NCBI GenBank assembly: GCA_009705225.1
Contig: WLCQ01000008.1
Coordinates: forward strand, 1-34,894
Length of the DNA: 34,894 bases
Source of the DNA: Actinomycetota bacterium
Lineage (GTDB): Bacteria > Actinomycetota > Acidimicrobiia > Acidimicrobiales > Acidimicrobilacustridaceae
Direction of reading: 5' to 3'
Below, piece after piece: positions 24,346 to 32,980 of this stretch (the stretch's first letter is position 1; each line of letters starts with the position of its first letter). Position numbers and translations under genes: made by a program. The notes under the pieces are model-generated. The model was not told the DNA's origin, ran no database searches, and saw only the letters and a list, made by a program, of their open reading frames with translations.

Positions 24346-25709
24346 CAGGCGGGACGGACCTGCGTACCGGTGGCGGTGTCCTCGACGATCCAACCCTCGG
24401 CGATCAACGCATCTCGAATGGCATCGGATGCGGCGAAGTCTCGTGCGGCTCGAGCAGTGTCGCGGGCCGCAGCACGCTCCAACACCTCTGCCGGAATCTC
24501 GGAACCACCCGCATCGAGCACCAGGCCCACCGCTGCACAGATCTCGGCCACGACTGCGGCGAGCGCTGCCGCTGTTGCGGTGTCGCCGGAATCGAGCGCT
24601 GAGTTGACCTCGGTGACCAGCCCGAACAACTGAGCGACAGCGGCCGGCGTGTCGAGATCAGAATCCATCGCCCGCACGAATTCAGCGAGAGCAGTGGGGT
24701 CGGGCATCGCTGACGGCAGTTGCGCCGAAGCGACCCGACGAGCGAATGAATCAAGTCGGCGCAGGGCGGCAGCAGCATCGTCGGTGCTGGCGCGAGTGAC
24801 CTCGACCGGTGAGCGGTAATGCGATCGCAGCACGAGGAGCCGATAGGCACGCGGGTCGGTGGATTCAACGAGATCGAGCAGATTGGTGAAGTTGCCGAGG
24901 CTCTTGGCCATCTTCTCGCCACCGACCTCGACGAATCCGTTATGCATCCAATGTCGGGCGAAGGTGCGGCCCGCGGCAACAGCCTGCGCGCGCTCGTTCT
25001 CATGGTGCGGGAAGGCGAGATCCTGTCCACCGCCATGGAGATCGAAGCCGTCGCCGAGCAGGTCGAGTGACATGACCACACATTCGGTATGCCAACCGGG
25101 TCGACCCTCGCCCCACGGCGAAGGCCACGAGGGTTCTCCGGGCTTCACGAACTTCCAGAGCGCGAAGTCGATCGGTGAATGTTTGTGATCGGCCACCTCG
25201 ACGCGGGCGCCGGCCTGCATGGACTCGATGGTCTGACGGGCGAGCAGTCCGTAATCACTGACCACCGATGGCGAGAAGTACACGCCATCGTCGGAGACAT
25301 ATGCGACATCACGGGTGATGAGATCAGCGATGAGTTCGACCATCTGCTCGACGTAGTCGGTGGCATGGGGGTCGGAGGTGGGGCGCATGACACCGATGGC
25401 ATCCATGGCCCGCCACCACACCGACTCGCACTTCTCGGCGATATCGGACCAGTCGCGACCCTCAGTGTTGGCCCGATTGATGATCTTGTCGTCGATGTCA
25501 GTGATGTTCGAGACGTAGTCGACCTCGAGCCCCGACCACAGCAGATACCGGCGCAGCACATCGAACACCAACGAGAAGCGACCATGCCCGAGATGAGGTG
25601 GCCCGTAGACGGTGGGGCCGCACACGTACATGGAGACACGCCCCGGCTGGCGGGGTTCGAACGGGATGACCTTGCCCGCAGCGGTGTCGAAGAGGTGCAG
25701 CACGGCCAC
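24345..25709 (-). CDS. cysS: Cysteinyl-tRNA synthetase
   Basis: This 454-residue class I synthetase charges tRNA-Cys. It has the zinc ligands Cys30, Cys210, His235 and Glu239, which match the E. coli positions closely, the HIGH-type motif HLGH (39-42), and KMAKS (266-270). The C-terminal anticodon-binding helices are present. The zinc and motif pattern, plus the 454-residue length, favour CysS over the shorter mycothiol ligase MshC. Translation begins at GTG 25709. It is divergent from valS across a 69-base gap and leads an operon with the MFS transporter. Confidence 0.95.
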   Translation of the reverse strand: MAVLHLFDTAAGKVIPFEPRQPGRVSMYVCGPTVYGPPHLGHGRFSLVFDVLRRYLLWSGLEVDYVSNITDIDDKIINRANTEGRDWSDIAEKCESVWWRAMDAIGVMRPTSDPHATDYVEQMVELIADLITRDVAYVSDDGVYFSPSVVSDYGLLARQTIESMQAGARVEVADHKHSPIDFALWKFVKPGEPSWPSPWGEGRPGWHTECVVMSLDLLGDGFDLHGGGQDLAFPHHENERAQAVAAGRTFARHWMHNGFVEVGGEKMAKSLGNFTNLLDLVESTDPRAYRLLVLRSHYRSPVEVTRASTDDAAAALRRLDSFARRVASAQLPSAMPDPTALAEFVRAMDSDLDTPAAVAQLFGLVTEVNSALDSGDTATAAALAAVVAEICAAVGLVLDAGGSEIPAEVLERAAARDTARAARDFAASDAIRDALIAEGWIVEDTATGTQVRPA

Positions 25710-25778
25710 TCACGCTACCCGCCCCACCACAGTCGGCCGCGAGCCGACCGCCGATGGCGCACTACCGTTGACGACATC

Positions 25779-28412
25779 ATGAGCACGGCTGCCCCCACCC
25801 CCCGCACCGACTGGACCGTTCCCGAGAAGCCCGGACTCGAGGACCTCGAATCGCGCTGGGACTCCCACTGGGAGGAGAAGGGCACGTACCGCTTCGATCG
25901 CACAGCCACTCGCGACGGCGTCTTCTCGATCGATACCCCGCCTCCCACTGTGAGCGGCTCGCTCCATGTGGGCCATGTGTTCAGCTACACCCACACCGAC
26001 ACCATCGCCCGATTCCAGCGGATGCGGGGCAAATCGGTGTTCTATCCGATGGGTTGGGACGACAATGGTCTACCCACCGAACGGCGGGTGCAGAACTACT
26101 ACGGCGTGCAGTGCGACCCCTCGCTCCCCTACGACCCGGCGTTCGCCGCTCCCACACCGATGAGCGATCGACCAAAAGAGGAGCAGAAGAAGCTCCCGGT
26201 CAACATCAGTCGTCGCAACTTCATCGAACTGTGCAATCTGCTCACGACCGAGGACGAGAAGGCATTCGAGCAGCTCTTCCGTACCCTCGGCCTGTCGGTC
26301 GATTGGTCGCGTACCTACGCCACCATCGACGATCACTGCCGCCGTGTTGCCCAGCGCGCGTTCCTGCGCAACCTCGAACGTGACGAGGCTTATCAGGCCG
26401 AAGCACCCGTGCTCTGGGATGTCGACTTCCGCTGTGCTGTGGCCCAGGCCGAGCTCGAAGACCGAGAAATGCCGGGCGCCTACCACCGCATCCCGTTCGT
26501 GCACACCGGCACCGGCGAGCCGATCTTCATCGAGACCACCCGCCCCGAACTCATTGCCGCCTGCGTGTCGCTCGTGGCCCATCCCGACGATGCGCGCTAT
26601 CAGCCACTGTTCGGCACCACCGTGCGATCCCCGCTGTTCGGTGTCGAGGTCGAGATCCGCGCCCATGAGCTCGCCGACCCCGAAAAGGGTTCCGGCATCG
26701 CCATGATCTGCACGTTCGGTGACATCACCGACGTCACCTGGTGGCGTGAACTGCAGCTCGACACCCGCCCGATCGTCACCGACAACGGCCGCATCGCATC
26801 CGAGGTGCCCGAGTGGATCACCGCTGGTGGCCCTGATGCCGTCGCGGCCTACGAACAGCTCGCCGGCAAGACCATCAAGCAGGCCCAGGTCCTCATTGTC
26901 GAACTACTGCGCCAGGCCGGCGCCCTCGACGGCGAACCCAAGCCCATCACCCATCCGGTGAAGTTCTATGAGAAGGGCGACCGTCCCCTCGAGATACTCA
27001 CCAGCCGCCAGTGGTATCTGCGCAACGGCGGCCGCGATCTCGAACTGCGCGGCGCTCTTCTTGAGCGAGGCACCGAGCTTCACTGGCATCCGACTCATAT
27101 GCGCGTTCGCTACGAGAACTGGGTGAACGGCCTGAACGGCGACTGGCTGGTGAGCCGCCAGCGCTTCTTCGGCGTGTCATTCCCCATCTGGTATCCGCTC
27201 GATGCGGATGGTCAGCCCCTGCACGACTCCCCCATCCGGGCCGACGAAGCTTCACTGCCGGTCGATCCGGCCACTGACACCCCAGCGGGGTACAGCGAAG
27301 CCCAGCGCGATCAGCCCGGCGGGTTCACCGGCGACCCCGATGTCATGGACACCTGGGCCACCTCCTCGCTCACTCCGCAGATCGCCACCGGTTGGGGCGA
27401 GGATCCCGATCTGTTCGAACGCACCTTCCCGATGGATCTGCGTCCGCAGGCCCACGAGATCATCCGCACCTGGCTGTTCTCCACCGCCGTGCGCTCGCAC
27501 CTCGAGCATGACTCGCTGCCCTGGCGCAATGCCGGCATCTCCGGCTGGGTGCTCGATCCCGACCGCAAGAAGATGTCGAAGTCGAAGGGCAATGTGGTCA
27601 CGCCGCTGCATCTGCTCGAGCAGTACGGCGCCGATGCGGTTCGTTACTGGGCCGCCAGCGGCCGCCCCGGCACCGACACCACCTTCGACGAAGGCCAGAT
27701 GAAGATCGGCCGCCGACTCTCCATCAAGTTGCTCAATGCCAGCCGTTTCGCGCTCGGCCTCGGAAGTGCCGATGGCACCGCTGTGGTGCACGATCCCTCG
27801 GTCATCACCGAACCGCTCGACCGCGCCATGCTCGCCGATCTCGCCCGTCTCGCCGACGAAGCCACCGCGGCGTTCGATGGGTACGACTACGCCCGGGCAC
27901 TCGAGCGCACCGAGACCTTCTTCTGGCTGTTCTGCGACCAATACCTCGAACTGGTCAAGACCCGGGCCTACGGCAGCCGCGGCGAGCACAGCGCAGCCAG
28001 TGCGCAGGCCGCGCTGCAGCTCGCCCTGTCCACCATGCTGCGGCTGTTCGCTCCCTTCCTTCCGTTCGTCACCGAAGAGATCTGGTCCTGGTGGCAGAAC
28101 GGATCGGTGCACACCGCACCATGGCCCGATGCCTCCGAACTGCGCACCCACGCTGCCGATGGCGACCCGCTAGCCTTCGCCATGGGCGCCGAGGTGCTCA
28201 GCGCCGCCCGTCGGGCCAAGACCGAGGCCAAGCGCTCACTCAAGTGGCCCGTTGACCTCATTGCCGTCGCCGACACCAGCGCCCGGGCCGCAGCGCTGCA
28301 ATCAGTGGTGGCAGATGTTCAAGAAGCGGCGAACGCGACGTCAGTCACTATCGACCTGGCCGCCGAAGGAATTGTCACTGTCAGCCTCGCCGCCGATCCC
28401 GACCGGGCCTGA
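25779..28412 (+). CDS. valS: Valyl-tRNA synthetase
   Basis: This 877-residue class I synthetase charges tRNA-Val. Key motifs are PPPTVSGSLHVGH (54-66, HIGH type), GWDDNGLPTERRVQ near 100, the editing-domain threonine-rich FIETTRPE near 250, and KKMSKSKGNVV near 598-608. It ends with the anticodon-binding region and has no obvious C-terminal coiled coil. The start ATG at 25779 is right for the family; the track's start at 25179 adds 200 residues antisense to cysS. There is no clear ribosome-binding site before the ATG, but TACCGT at 25763-25768 could be a -10 box for a leaderless or short-leader transcript. Its last 72 bases overlap the convergent channel gene. Confidence 0.96.
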   Translation: MSTAAPTPRTDWTVPEKPGLEDLESRWDSHWEEKGTYRFDRTATRDGVFSIDTPPPTVSGSLHVGHVFSYTHTDTIARFQRMRGKSVFYPMGWDDNGLPTERRVQNYYGVQCDPSLPYDPAFAAPTPMSDRPKEEQKKLPVNISRRNFIELCNLLTTEDEKAFEQLFRTLGLSVDWSRTYATIDDHCRRVAQRAFLRNLERDEAYQAEAPVLWDVDFRCAVAQAELEDREMPGAYHRIPFVHTGTGEPIFIETTRPELIAACVSLVAHPDDARYQPLFGTTVRSPLFGVEVEIRAHELADPEKGSGIAMICTFGDITDVTWWRELQLDTRPIVTDNGRIASEVPEWITAGGPDAVAAYEQLAGKTIKQAQVLIVELLRQAGALDGEPKPITHPVKFYEKGDRPLEILTSRQWYLRNGGRDLELRGALLERGTELHWHPTHMRVRYENWVNGLNGDWLVSRQRFFGVSFPIWYPLDADGQPLHDSPIRADEASLPVDPATDTPAGYSEAQRDQPGGFTGDPDVMDTWATSSLTPQIATGWGEDPDLFERTFPMDLRPQAHEIIRTWLFSTAVRSHLEHDSLPWRNAGISGWVLDPDRKKMSKSKGNVVTPLHLLEQYGADAVRYWAASGRPGTDTTFDEGQMKIGRRLSIKLLNASRFALGLGSADGTAVVHDPSVITEPLDRAMLADLARLADEATAAFDGYDYARALERTETFFWLFCDQYLELVKTRAYGSRGEHSAASAQAALQLALSTMLRLFAPFLPFVTEEIWSWWQNGSVHTAPWPDASELRTHAADGDPLAFAMGAEVLSAARRAKTEAKRSLKWPVDLIAVADTSARAAALQSVVADVQEAANATSVTIDLAAEGIVTVSLAADPDRA

Positions 28413-29459
28413 ACCCTCGCCCCGCTGATCGGTGAGGACCACATGGGTGGGCCCACCGGCGTAGGCGAACTCGATACCGGCATCGGCAAACGCCACCTTG
28501 AGCCTCGCCCGCAGTTCGCGCAGCACAGCGAACTGGCCGGCCGGCAGGGTGCGGATGACGAGGCGCACCTCTACCCCTGCCGGTGAGAACTCCTGGATGC
28601 CCCAGACCTCGGGGGAATCGGTGATCGCCATGACGAAATCGGGGTCGGCCGCCAGCGCATCGGCGGTGGCCTTCATGACCTCGCTGGCCCGGGCCACATC
28701 AACCGAATAGGGCAACACGACATCGATGAGCGCTCGGGCCCATTCCTGAGAGCGATTCGCCACCCGGGTGATCTGTCCGTTGGGGACATGCCATACCGTG
28801 CCCTCGACATCGCGCAGATGCGTAGCTCGCAGCGAAACCCGCTCGACAACTCCCTTGGCGCCGCCACCGAGGTCGACGGTGTCGCCGACGCCCAACTGAT
28901 CCTCAGTGACGATGAAGAAGCCGGCGATGAAGTCACGCACCATCTGCTGGGTGCCGAACCCGAGAGCCACGCCGAGGATGCCCGCGGTAGCGAGGATCGG
29001 GCCGAGGCTCACACCGAGTACGTCGAAGATGGCGACCATGGCCACGAACCACACGAGCGCAGTGGCCAGCGAACGGAACACCGCCGTGAGTGTGCCCACA
29101 CGAGCGGTGTTGCGCAACGAGTCGTCGCCGGCCGAGAGCAGCACCGAGGAGGTGTGACGGCCAAGGCGGCCGGCCGAACCACCATCGGCGGCGGCCATGA
29201 GTCGGCGCATCGCCCGCGTGATGAACCAGCGAACCACGCGGGCCACGATCGAAGCCACCAAGACGATGGCCAGGATGGTGATCGGCTTGGCGAGCAACCA
29301 TTCCGCGGCGTTGGCCCACCATTTCGAACCTGTCCAGTCGTAGACGTGCTCGCAGGCCCAACCCGGATCGGCACCGCACGCGTCGACAAGATCGGCCGGC
29401 AGATTTCCAGGCAGATCAGCAGTGGGCACGGCAGCGAGTAGTGCGGCGAGAACAGTCAT
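28341..29459 (-). CDS. Mechanosensitive channel, MscS family
   Basis: This 372-residue membrane channel would release solutes under osmotic stress. A short N-terminal part carries two cysteines (ACGADPGWACEHV) that may form a disulfide outside the cell. Three hydrophobic segments follow; the third (GPILATAGILGVALGFGTQQMVRDF) is the MscS pore helix. The cytoplasmic beta domain has GDTVDLGGGAKGVVERVSLRATHLRD and WHVPNGQI, typical of the family. A tail rich in Gly, Ser and Asp ends the protein. The start is the ATG at 29459; the track's extra 74 residues upstream are unsupported. The tail is encoded within the last 72 bases of valS on the other strand. Confidence 0.9.
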   Translation of the reverse strand: MTVLAALLAAVPTADLPGNLPADLVDACGADPGWACEHVYDWTGSKWWANAAEWLLAKPITILAIVLVASIVARVVRWFITRAMRRLMAAADGGSAGRLGRHTSSVLLSAGDDSLRNTARVGTLTAVFRSLATALVWFVAMVAIFDVLGVSLGPILATAGILGVALGFGTQQMVRDFIAGFFIVTEDQLGVGDTVDLGGGAKGVVERVSLRATHLRDVEGTVWHVPNGQITRVANRSQEWARALIDVVLPYSVDVARASEVMKATADALAADPDFVMAITDSPEVWGIQEFSPAGVEVRLVIRTLPAGQFAVLRELRARLKVAFADAGIEFAYAGGPTHVVLTDQRGEGSGPVGIGGEADSDNSFGGQVDSD

Positions 29460-29480
29460 GTCACACGAGACGGTACGCGA

Positions 29481-29506
29481 AACGGGACCCCGTGCGGGGT
29501 CCCGTT
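29481..29506 (-). terminator. Strong hairpin downstream of the superoxide dismutase gene
   Basis: AACGGGACCCC-GTGC-GGGGTCCCGTT is a perfect 11-base stem with a 4-base loop, 60 bases after the superoxide dismutase stop and 22 bases before the channel start. Reading on the minus strand the stem is followed by TTTCGCG, so the T run is short. It most likely ends the superoxide dismutase transcript before the mscS-type gene. Confidence 0.75.
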
Positions 29507-29565
29507 CGAAGGATGCTGGCGTGTCTCGAGCGAGCGGTACTCGGTTCGATCCATCAAACCTGTTC

Positions 29566-30147
29566 TCAGGCAGCCAGATTGGCGGCCACGAAGTCCCAGT
29601 TGACGAGGTTGTCGAGCACGACCTCGATGAACTTGGCCCGGGCGTTGCGGTAATCGATGTAGTAGGCGTGCTCCCAGACATCGATGGTGAAGAGCGCCTT
29701 GGCGCTGTGCTTCATCGGGAGATCAGCATTCGGGGTCTTCATGATGGAAAGACCGCTGCCATCTTCGACCAACCATGCCCAGCCCGAACCGAACTGGGTG
29801 AGTCCGGCCTCGGTGATCTGCGCCTTGAAGTCCTCGTAGGAACCGAACGAGGAGTTGATGCGGTCGGCGAGTTCGCCGGTGGGAGCGCCGCCACCGTTGG
29901 GGGTGAGGCAGTTCCAGAAGAAGGTGTGGTTCCAGACCTGGGCGGAGTTGTTGAAGAGGCCGGCCTCGGAGCTCATGATGATCTCCTCGAGCGACTTCGA
30001 GGCGTTGTCGGTGCCGTCGACGAGCTTATTGAGGTTGTCGACGTAGGTCTTGTGATGCTTGCCGTAGTGGTACTCGAGGGTCTCGGCGCTGATATGCGGG
30101 GCGAGGGCGTCTTGGGCGTACGGCAGTGCTGGGAGTTCGAAGGCCAT
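29566..30147 (-). CDS. sodB: Superoxide dismutase, Fe-type
   Basis: This 193-residue enzyme removes superoxide. The four metal ligands are His27 (EYHYGKHH), His74 (VWNHTFFW), Asp156 and His160 (DVWEHAYY). Gln70 in NNSAQVWNHTFFW is the placement seen in iron enzymes; manganese enzymes have Gly there and a Gln further on. So iron is expected as cofactor, though metal use can vary. There is no signal peptide, so it acts in the cytoplasm. The start ATG at 30147 has AGGAG eight bases before it. It lies 53 bases downstream of the rpf-like gene in the same direction and is followed by a strong hairpin. Confidence 0.95.
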   Translation of the reverse strand: MAFELPALPYAQDALAPHISAETLEYHYGKHHKTYVDNLNKLVDGTDNASKSLEEIIMSSEAGLFNNSAQVWNHTFFWNCLTPNGGGAPTGELADRINSSFGSYEDFKAQITEAGLTQFGSGWAWLVEDGSGLSIMKTPNADLPMKHSAKALFTIDVWEHAYYIDYRNARAKFIEVVLDNLVNWDFVAANLAA

Positions 30148-30200
30148 GGAAAAGCTCCTGATTGAGAAGGAAGGGGAACGAAGGATGAGGCTAGCGGAAC

Positions 30201-31016
30201 CTAGCGAAGACCCATCATGGAGGTGCAGCCCGGCCAGGCACCCCAGCCCTGCGAGGCGAGCACGCGAGTGGCAATGTCGATCTGCTGCTCACGAGTGGCC
30301 AGATAGGCATCGGGGGCGTACTCGCCGCCACCCACACCAAGCCAGGTGCTGCGCACGAACTGCAGCCCTCCGGTGAACCCGTTGCCGGTGTTGATGGCCC
30401 AGTTGCCACCGCTCTCACATTGGGCGAGGCGATCCCAGACACTGCCGTCGGCGGCGGCGGGAGCGGCCCTTCCGGTATTGGCGCCCACGACGACCGCCGG
30501 GGCGGCAGCCCGCTCGGCAGCCTGCTGGGCGGCGGCCTGATCGGCGGCCTGCTGGGCGACCCCATCCAGGAACGCGTTCCGGGCGTCGAGAGTCTGCTGC
30601 TCCACGACGGCGGCGACATAGGCATTGGCGGCAGCGATGGCTTCGACGGAGGGACTCTCGACAGAGATGGCTGCCGCAGCGACCGGGGCCGGGACGCTCA
30701 CGCTGGCGGCGGCCAGCGAGCCGCCCGGAGCAGCGAAGCCGACACTGCTTGCGGCGGCGACGCCGCGGGGCTGCCCGAAGATGCTGAAGGCGAGGACGCC
30801 GGCGAGCACCGAGAAAGCACCGAGACCGATGAGCAGATCGTGACGCAGATGGGCGATGGCTGAGCGTCGACCCTTGCCTCCGACCTCGGCGGTCGGCTCG
30901 GCGACCGAGGTGCTTGAGCGCACGAGTGCCCAGCTGAGACCGGTGCGGTCGGCGACGCCGCTCTCGGTGCCGAGTGTGGTTGTGGCCGGATCGGTGAAAC
31001 GGAATGCGAGTGTCAT
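30201..31016 (-). CDS. Resuscitation-promoting-factor-like secreted transglycosylase
   Basis: This 271-residue protein has a polar N-terminus, a single membrane segment (about 61-80, [20 protein letters not shown]), an Ala-rich linker of about 110 residues, and a C-terminal Rpf domain (192-271). The domain holds the catalytic glutamate in CESGGNW (Glu201) and two cysteines (200 and 264) that should form the family's disulfide. It should cut peptidoglycan glycan strands outside the cell and promote growth from dormancy. The start ATG at 31016 has a strong GGAGGAG site; the track's extra 18 residues come before it. The 250 bases upstream hold a CRP-type palindrome. Confidence 0.9.
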   Translation of the reverse strand: MTLAFRFTDPATTTLGTESGVADRTGLSWALVRSSTSVAEPTAEVGGKGRRSAIAHLRHDLLIGLGAFSVLAGVLAFSIFGQPRGVAAASSVGFAAPGGSLAAASVSVPAPVAAAAISVESPSVEAIAAANAYVAAVVEQQTLDARNAFLDGVAQQAADQAAAQQAAERAAAPAVVVGANTGRAAPAAADGSVWDRLAQCESGGNWAINTGNGFTGGLQFVRSTWLGVGGGEYAPDAYLATREQQIDIATRVLASQGWGAWPGCTSMMGLR

Positions 31017-31109
31017 GTTTTTGCTACTCCTCCAGTGCGATCCGTAACGGAACCGCAACAGTCGGAGCACAGCCTGCAGGCTTTGTCACGCAAGTGCAAC
31101 ATTTGTCGC

Positions 31110-31140
31110 TGGAATGTGCCGTGACGACCGTCACATTCCA
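31110..31140 (-). promoter_or_regulatory. CRP/GlxR-type palindrome upstream of the rpf-like gene
   Basis: A 9-base inverted repeat (TGGAATGTG ... CACATTCCA) encloses a second one, CGTGA-CGACCG-TCACA at 31120-31135, which matches the CRP consensus TGTGA-N6-TCACA at nine of ten arm positions. Its centre is about 111 bases before the rpf-like start. Mycobacterial rpfA is known to be under CRP control, so regulation by a cAMP receptor protein is plausible. I see nothing else in the 31017-31265 gap that I can name. Confidence 0.5.
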
Positions 31141-31265
31141 CTTTTCCGGCAGCGGCGTCTGCTAGAACCCGCCGCGTCGACCCCTACTGGAGACGATTGG
31201 TGACTGAATTGTCCCTGGTGCCCTCGACAGTGATGGCCTCGATCCCTTGGGGTGCTTGGGATCTC

Positions 31266-32303
31266 TCAGATCAGCGAAAGCAACAGTTCGGCCGCGGCCC
31301 AACCCGAGGCCGCCGCACCGGGCACGCGGGAGCCGTCGAAAATATCGCCCGCAAGCACCGCTGGAGGTAACCCAGAAATTTTCCTGGTGAACCCCTCGAG
31401 ACCGACATCTGGACGTGCAAAGCGCCAGCGTTGGACCTGCACCCCATCAGCAACCGGAGAGGCAGCAAGACCGGGCACGGCGCCGAGAAGGGTAGCGATC
31501 ACCTCGGCATCGGGGGCGTCCCACATGGCCCGACTTGTGGCCGGGCCGGCATGAACGGTGAGCGACGGCACCGGTGAGATTCCCTTGCGCTGGTTGTCGG
31601 CCACCCAATCGAGCGGCTCTCCGCCCGGGCGAAGCGCTCCGGGTTCGGGAAGTCCCGACGGCCCGTCGAGCAGGGCCATGACCGCCAGACACGGATGGTA
31701 GGAGGCCGATTCCAGTTCCTCCCGCTCGGCCCGATCGAGCATGACCCCACCTGCAGCAAGGAGATCGAGGGTCTGCGGGATCGGCGCGGTGAGAAGCACC
31801 GCACCCGCCCGCAGTTCGGTGCCGTCGTCGACGATCGCCCGCCAGGAGTCGCCCGAGTCGTCGGTGTCGACCTGCAGTGAGGCCAATCGGGTGGAGGTGC
31901 GCACATCGAGGCCGATGGCCAGATGTTTGGCGATGGCGGTCATGCCGGTGCTGCCTCGCCAGCGGGGATGCCCATCGGGCACCACCGAACCATCGGGCTC
32001 GAGACGGGTGTCGAACCACTGCTCGACAACACCGGCAGCCTCCCAGCGGGCCACCTCGGCGGCGAAGGCCGGCTCCGAGGATGTGAAGAACTGAGCGCCA
32101 TGATCGAAGACCCCCTCTCCCATCCTTCGGGTGGCCAGCCGACCGCCGACCCCACGGCCCTTGTCGACCACGATGACGCTGTGCCCCGCATCAACGAGAC
32201 GATGAGCGGCGAGGAGTCCGGCGATACCCGCCCCCACGACGAGCACGTCAGCGATGGAGGTTCCGTTCGGATCGACGGGGGAACCCGACTGCGATGTGCT
32301 CAC
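31266..32303 (-). CDS. FAD-dependent oxidoreductase, renalase/amine-oxidase-like
   Basis: This 345-residue flavoprotein has an N-terminal dinucleotide-binding motif ([15 protein letters not shown], 22-36) and the second FAD motif [12 protein letters not shown] (49-60), followed by DHGAQFFT, a block seen in renalase-like proteins of the COG3380 group. Substrate is unknown; some relatives oxidise dihydronicotinamide isomers. The start is a GTG at 32303 whose GTGA overlaps the stop of the upstream msrA gene, so the two are translationally coupled. A redox-repair theme with msrA is possible. There is no signal peptide. Confidence 0.82.
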   Translation of the reverse strand: MSTSQSGSPVDPNGTSIADVLVVGAGIAGLLAAHRLVDAGHSVIVVDKGRGVGGRLATRRMGEGVFDHGAQFFTSSEPAFAAEVARWEAAGVVEQWFDTRLEPDGSVVPDGHPRWRGSTGMTAIAKHLAIGLDVRTSTRLASLQVDTDDSGDSWRAIVDDGTELRAGAVLLTAPIPQTLDLLAAGGVMLDRAEREELESASYHPCLAVMALLDGPSGLPEPGALRPGGEPLDWVADNQRKGISPVPSLTVHAGPATSRAMWDAPDAEVIATLLGAVPGLAASPVADGVQVQRWRFARPDVGLEGFTRKISGLPPAVLAGDIFDGSRVPGAAASGWAAAELLLSLI

Positions 32304-32953
32304 GACTCGGCGAGGGTGATGCCCACCGGGCAGCTCACGCCGGTGCCACCGAGACCGCAGTACCCGTTTGGATTCTTGGCGAGGTACTGCTGGTGGTAGT
32401 CCTCGGCGTAATAGAAGGGTCCGGCGAGCGCCAGCTCGGTGGTGATGGTGTCGAAGCGTTGGGCCTGCAGGATCGTGTCGAAGCGATCGCGACTGCGCTC
32501 GGCTGCGGCCAGCTGCTCGGGGTCGGTGGCGTAGATGGCCGAGCGGTACTGCGTGCCGACATCGTTGCCCTGGCGGTGACCCTGGGTCGGGTCATGGTTC
32601 TCCCAGAAACAGCGGAGCACGCCATCGAGGTCAACGATGGCTGGATCGAACACCACGAGCACCACCTCGGTATGACCGGTTCGGCCCGAGCACACCTCTT
32701 CATAGGTGGGATTCGGCGTGTAGCCACCGGCATAGCCCACTGCAGTGGTGACCACACCCTGAAGCTGCCAGAACTTGCGTTCGGCTCCCCAGAAACAGCC
32801 CATAGCAACAACGATCGATTCGCTGCCCTCGGGGAACGGCGAGGTCATGGGCGTACCGAGCACCAGATGAGCGCTGGCAACGGGCATGGTGGCCTCGCGA
32901 CCGGGCAATGCCCGCTCCGGGGTGACCATCTCTGGGGTTCTGAATCCGAACAT
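32300..32953 (-). CDS. msrA: Peptide methionine sulfoxide reductase A
   Basis: This 217-residue enzyme reduces methionine-S-sulfoxide in proteins. It has the catalytic Cys53 in [12 protein letters not shown] and resolving cysteines Cys199 and Cys208 in the C-terminal [15 protein letters not shown], close to the positions in the 212-residue E. coli enzyme. The N-terminal extension ([16 protein letters not shown]) also matches the E. coli type, which supports the full-length start at the ATG 32953. It is coupled to the FAD enzyme downstream by a four-base overlap, and lies 27 bases after an aminotransferase gene, so all three may share a transcript. Confidence 0.95.
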   Translation of the reverse strand: MFGFRTPEMVTPERALPGREATMPVASAHLVLGTPMTSPFPEGSESIVVAMGCFWGAERKFWQLQGVVTTAVGYAGGYTPNPTYEEVCSGRTGHTEVVLVVFDPAIVDLDGVLRCFWENHDPTQGHRQGNDVGTQYRSAIYATDPEQLAAAERSRDRFDTILQAQRFDTITTELALAGPFYYAEDYHQQYLAKNPNGYCGLGGTGVSCPVGITLAES

Positions 32954-32980
32954 GGGGCCGAGGCTACCGACCGCTCTGCG

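Noticed and set aside
23264-24607. 447-residue plus-strand ORF
   Set aside because: It is the antisense shadow of the MFS transporter and cysS, rich in Pro, Ser, Arg and Ala, with no motif.
25179-25778. N-terminal extension of the valS ORF by 200 residues
   Set aside because: It is antisense to the 5' part of cysS and does not resemble a synthetase; the family start fits the ATG at 25779.
27252-28151. 299-residue minus-strand ORF inside valS
   Set aside because: It is the antisense of a strongly conserved synthetase region, with glycine-rich composition typical of a shadow.
31017-31265. Riboswitch upstream of the rpf-like gene
   Set aside because: Actinobacterial rpf genes can have a c-di-AMP (ydaO-type) riboswitch. 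I looked for its conserved blocks on the minus strand and did not find them.
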